Source of the DNA: Nitrospira defluvii | GTDB lineage: Bacteria > Nitrospirota > Nitrospiria > Nitrospirales > Nitrospiraceae | NCBI RefSeq assembly: GCF_905220995.1 | Contig: NZ_CAJNBJ010000001.1 | Coordinates: 124,001 to 188,000 of the forward strand | DNA: 64,000 nucleotides | Reading direction: 5' to 3' | In this document: positions 61,807 through 64,000 of the stretch, piece after piece | Layout of the letters: each line of letters starts with the position of its first letter | How positions within the stretch are numbered: the stretch's first letter is position 1 | Notes under the pieces: model-generated | What the model saw: the letters and a program-made list of their open reading frames with translations, nothing else | Databases searched by the model: none | Told to the model about the DNA's origin: nothing | Position numbers and translations under genes: made by a program

Positions 61807-63207
61807 ATGTTTCGGCTCCTGTCCACGATCTTCCTCGCCAGCGTCGGCATTTTTCTCTACAGCTACTTTCGAGAGCTGAACCCCGGTACCATTACGGTCA
61901 GAACCAGCCCCGATGCCCTGTTTGAACTCAGTCCCGTATCATTGGTGCTATTCTCGATGGCCCTTGGTGCCACGCTGGTGGCCCTGATCGTCACGATCAA
62001 AGAAACTTCGCATGTCTTCATGAACTGGCGCACCAACCGCCTCGTGCGCCGGAAAGAAAAGGTCGATGCCCTCCATCGGGACGGGACGCACGCCTTCATG
62101 TCCAAACGAACGGCCGACGCCGTGAGTCTCTTCGAGCGCGCGCTGGTGATCGACCCCAACCGGACCGACTCACTGCTCTGGCTCGGAAATATTTACCGGT
62201 CCGAGAGCAACTTCGCCGAAGCGATCCGGCTCCATCAGCAGGCCCACCGCATCGAAGAACGTAATGTGGAAGTGCTCCTCGAATTGGCTAAGGATTTGGA
62301 GGGCGCCCGCCGGTACGAAGACGCGCTCCAAACTCTGCAGAACATTCTCCGACTCGAACCCGATAACTTGATGGCCTTGATTCGCAAGCGGGACCTGTAC
62401 ATCCGCCTTGAAAAATGGAGCGATGCGCTCGAGATTCAGCACCGGCTCGTGAAAGCCAATCTGCCGGAAAGTGAGCGCCGAGCCGAGGCCAATCTCCTGC
62501 TTGGCTGCATGTACGAAGTCGGCCGGCAACTCTTGGAACGAGGGCACCCCGACAAAGCTCGGCGGTATTTCCGTGGCGCGATCAAGAAAGACCGCACCTT
62601 TCTGCCGGCCTATATTGGCATCGGTGAAATTCTGGTCCGCGAGGGCAAAACCAAAAACGCGGTTGAAATTCTCAAGAAAATTTACGCCAAGACACGCAGC
62701 GTCATCATTCTCCACCGCCTGGAGGAACTTTTCCTGGAGCTCGGGGAGCCCGACGAGATCATCCGCGTGTATCAGGAAGCCCTTCAACAAGATCCCCACA
62801 ACGCCGTCGTCCAGTTCTACCTGGGGAAGCTCTACTACCGGCTGGAAATGGTGGACGAAGCCTACGACGTGCTTTCGACGCTGGACGGCACGCAGGAACA
62901 TCTGGTCGATTACCACAAGATCATGGCGAACCTGTATCTCCGCAAGCAGCACATGGACGAGGCCGTGGGAGAACTCAAGAAAGCGCTGGGATTCAAGAAG
63001 CGAGTCGTCGTCCCCTATCAATGCTCGCAATGTCACCATGAACTGGCGGAATGGTCCGGCCGTTGCCGACGCTGTGGGCGCTGGAACACCTATGTCGCGC
63101 TCCCCTGGCGCGACACCACCAAGGCCGAAACGGACCCGGGCAGTCACAACTCCCGCCTGCCCTCCGTGCCCTACCAAGGCATTGCATCTCCCTTTGAAAC
63201 CGTGTAG
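61807..63207 (+). CDS. LapA/LapB-like TPR protein with C-terminal zinc ribbon
   Basis: Protein of 466 residues. Two N-terminal hydrophobic helices (about 3-15 and 43-63) resemble LapA. A cytoplasmic segment then leads to six or more TPR motifs (about 85-385) and a zinc ribbon with Cys406, Cys409, Cys420 and Cys423, as in LapB/YciM. LapB controls LpxC level and lipopolysaccharide synthesis. Fusion of a LapA-like end with LapB would give one protein for both. It is coupled to rsfS. Confidence 0.85.
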   Translation: MFRLLSTIFLASVGIFLYSYFRELNPGTITVRTSPDALFELSPVSLVLFSMALGATLVALIVTIKETSHVFMNWRTNRLVRRKEKVDALHRDGTHAFMSKRTADAVSLFERALVIDPNRTDSLLWLGNIYRSESNFAEAIRLHQQAHRIEERNVEVLLELAKDLEGARRYEDALQTLQNILRLEPDNLMALIRKRDLYIRLEKWSDALEIQHRLVKANLPESERRAEANLLLGCMYEVGRQLLERGHPDKARRYFRGAIKKDRTFLPAYIGIGEILVREGKTKNAVEILKKIYAKTRSVIILHRLEELFLELGEPDEIIRVYQEALQQDPHNAVVQFYLGKLYYRLEMVDEAYDVLSTLDGTQEHLVDYHKIMANLYLRKQHMDEAVGELKKALGFKKRVVVPYQCSQCHHELAEWSGRCRRCGRWNTYVALPWRDTTKAETDPGSHNSRLPSVPYQGIASPFETV

Positions 63208-63227
63208 GGTTTCGACCGCACTTTTTT
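63196..63227 (+). terminator. Possible terminator at the end of the LapB-like gene
   Basis: GAAACC (63196-63201) and GGTTTC (63208-63213) flank six bases, with a T-run at 63222-63227 eight bases on. The hairpin overlaps the stop codon of the gene. Confidence 0.35.
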
Positions 63228-63308
63228 CACTTCACAGAGACGGCCTCCGCCCACGGACACACCGGTCGGGAATCAAGGTTCGATCTGTTTTTTCCAGGAG
63301 TAGCGTGC

Positions 63309-64000
63309 ATGACTGAGCTGAGCAGGCTGGCCGAGAAGGCCTTACGAGACGAACCGTTGACCCACGAAGAATCACTGGCCGTGTTGCAGACCCCAGACTC
63401 TCGTCTACTGGAACTGTTACAAGCGGCCTTCACGGTGCGTGAGCGTTACTTCGGCAAGACCGTCCGCCTGCAAATGCTGCTCAACGCCAAGAGCGGCGCC
63501 TGCCAGGAAGACTGCGGATACTGTTCGCAGTCGTCCGTGTCAAAGGCGCCGATCGAGCGGTACGGGCTCCTCCCGCAAGAGCAGATGATCACGGGGGCAC
63601 GGCGCGCGGCTGCCGCCAAAGCTCAACGCTATTGCATCGTCATCAGCGGACGTAGCCCCCTTGATCGCGACATTGCCGAGATTGCCTCGGCCGTCCGGTC
63701 CATCAAGCAGGAAGTCCCGATTCAGATCTGCTGCTCATTGGGTTTGCTCAGCGAGCACCAGGCCAAAGACCTCAAAGCCGCAGGGGTCGACCGCATCAAT
63801 CACAACCTGAACACCAGCGAGGCCTACCACCCCGAGATTTGCACCACGCATACCTTTCAGGACCGGTTGGCCACGATTCGACACGCTCGGACCGCCGGCC
63901 TCGAAATCTGCTCCGGCGGCATTGTCGGCATGGGCGAAAGCGACGAGGATCTGATTGATCTGGCCCTGGCACTTCGGGACGTCAAGCCCGATTCGATTCC
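63309..64000 (+). CDS. bioB: Biotin synthase, C-terminus beyond window
   Basis: Only the first 230 residues are in the window. AGGAG lies about eight bases before ATG 63309. Radical-SAM Cys65, Cys69 and Cys72 (CQEDCGYC) are followed by QSSVSKAPIERYGL, and later ICCSLGLLSEHQAKDLKAAGVDRINHNLNTS and CSGGIVGMGESDED. It inserts sulfur into dethiobiotin. There is an upstream inverted repeat (63196-63213), possibly a terminator of the previous gene. No BirA-like operator is clear. Confidence 0.93.
   Translation, partial: MTELSRLAEKALRDEPLTHEESLAVLQTPDSRLLELLQAAFTVRERYFGKTVRLQMLLNAKSGACQEDCGYCSQSSVSKAPIERYGLLPQEQMITGARRAAAAKAQRYCIVISGRSPLDRDIAEIASAVRSIKQEVPIQICCSLGLLSEHQAKDLKAAGVDRINHNLNTSEAYHPEICTTHTFQDRLATIRHARTAGLEICSGGIVGMGESDEDLIDLALALRDVKPDSI

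Noticed and set aside
63196-63213. BirA-type operator upstream of bioB
   Set aside because: Arms are separated by six bases rather than the 14-16 typical for BirA boxes, and the arms do not match; read as a terminator instead.

Overview
The window is high-GC, densely coded bacterial chromosome. It looks like a member of Nitrospirota close to Nitrospira. This is inferred from recalled protein styles and neighbourhoods (single-haem Tll0287-like proteins, many two-component systems, a TVP38/FAD-reductase operon); no database search was possible. I saw no rRNA, tRNA, transposase, integrase, phage gene or CRISPR array. It reads as stable core chromosome with small lineage-specific insertions.

Layout. 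1-8.5 kb: a truncated membrane-anchored protein, a class V aminotransferase, a single-haem protein and an amidohydrolase, then a DnaJ protein, an MFS carrier and the three 5-oxoprolinase subunits pxpB, pxpA and pxpC. 8.6-16.2 kb: a small protein with a leaderless-type promoter, a DHH/CBS/nucleotidyltransferase fusion, two small exported proteins, and an operon of TVP38 membrane protein, FAD disulfide reductase and DUF3047 protein. 16.4-23 kb: two microproteins, a molybdopterin oxidoreductase, a dipeptide epimerase, lipoproteins, a 3-hydroxyisobutyrate-dehydrogenase-like enzyme and a GlcG-like haem-binding protein. 23-28 kb: two large glycan hydrolases. 28-35.7 kb: beta-helix protein, coaE, trxB, thiI, a START-like protein, a REC-PAS regulator and queG. 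35.7-50 kb: a sigma-54 regulator/kinase pair, M48 protease, SH3 protein, CHASE2 cyclase, a protease-SUMF1 fusion with a haem protein, small exported proteins and a second kinase/regulator pair. 50-64 kb: housekeeping: mutS2, gap-pgk-tpiA-secG, ilvE, rplU-rpmA, obgE-proB-nadD-rsfS, a LapA/LapB-like protein and the start of bioB.

How genes fit together. The pxp genes would open 5-oxoproline to glutamate, and the nearby MFS carrier could bring in a related substrate. The later dipeptide epimerase also suggests recycling of glutamate-containing peptides, though it lies 9 kb away. gap, pgk and tpiA form a glycolytic/gluconeogenic block, and the two glycan hydrolases would feed or drain the same carbon pool. 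Two sensor kinases with cache-type periplasmic domains, a REC-PAS regulator and a CHASE2 cyclase make the middle of the window a signalling region.

The most interesting non-coding signals are a family of intergenic repeats (three copies) whose inverted ends differ between copies but stay paired, and two strong promoters that place transcription starts at or next to the start codon (ilvE and a 66-residue protein).
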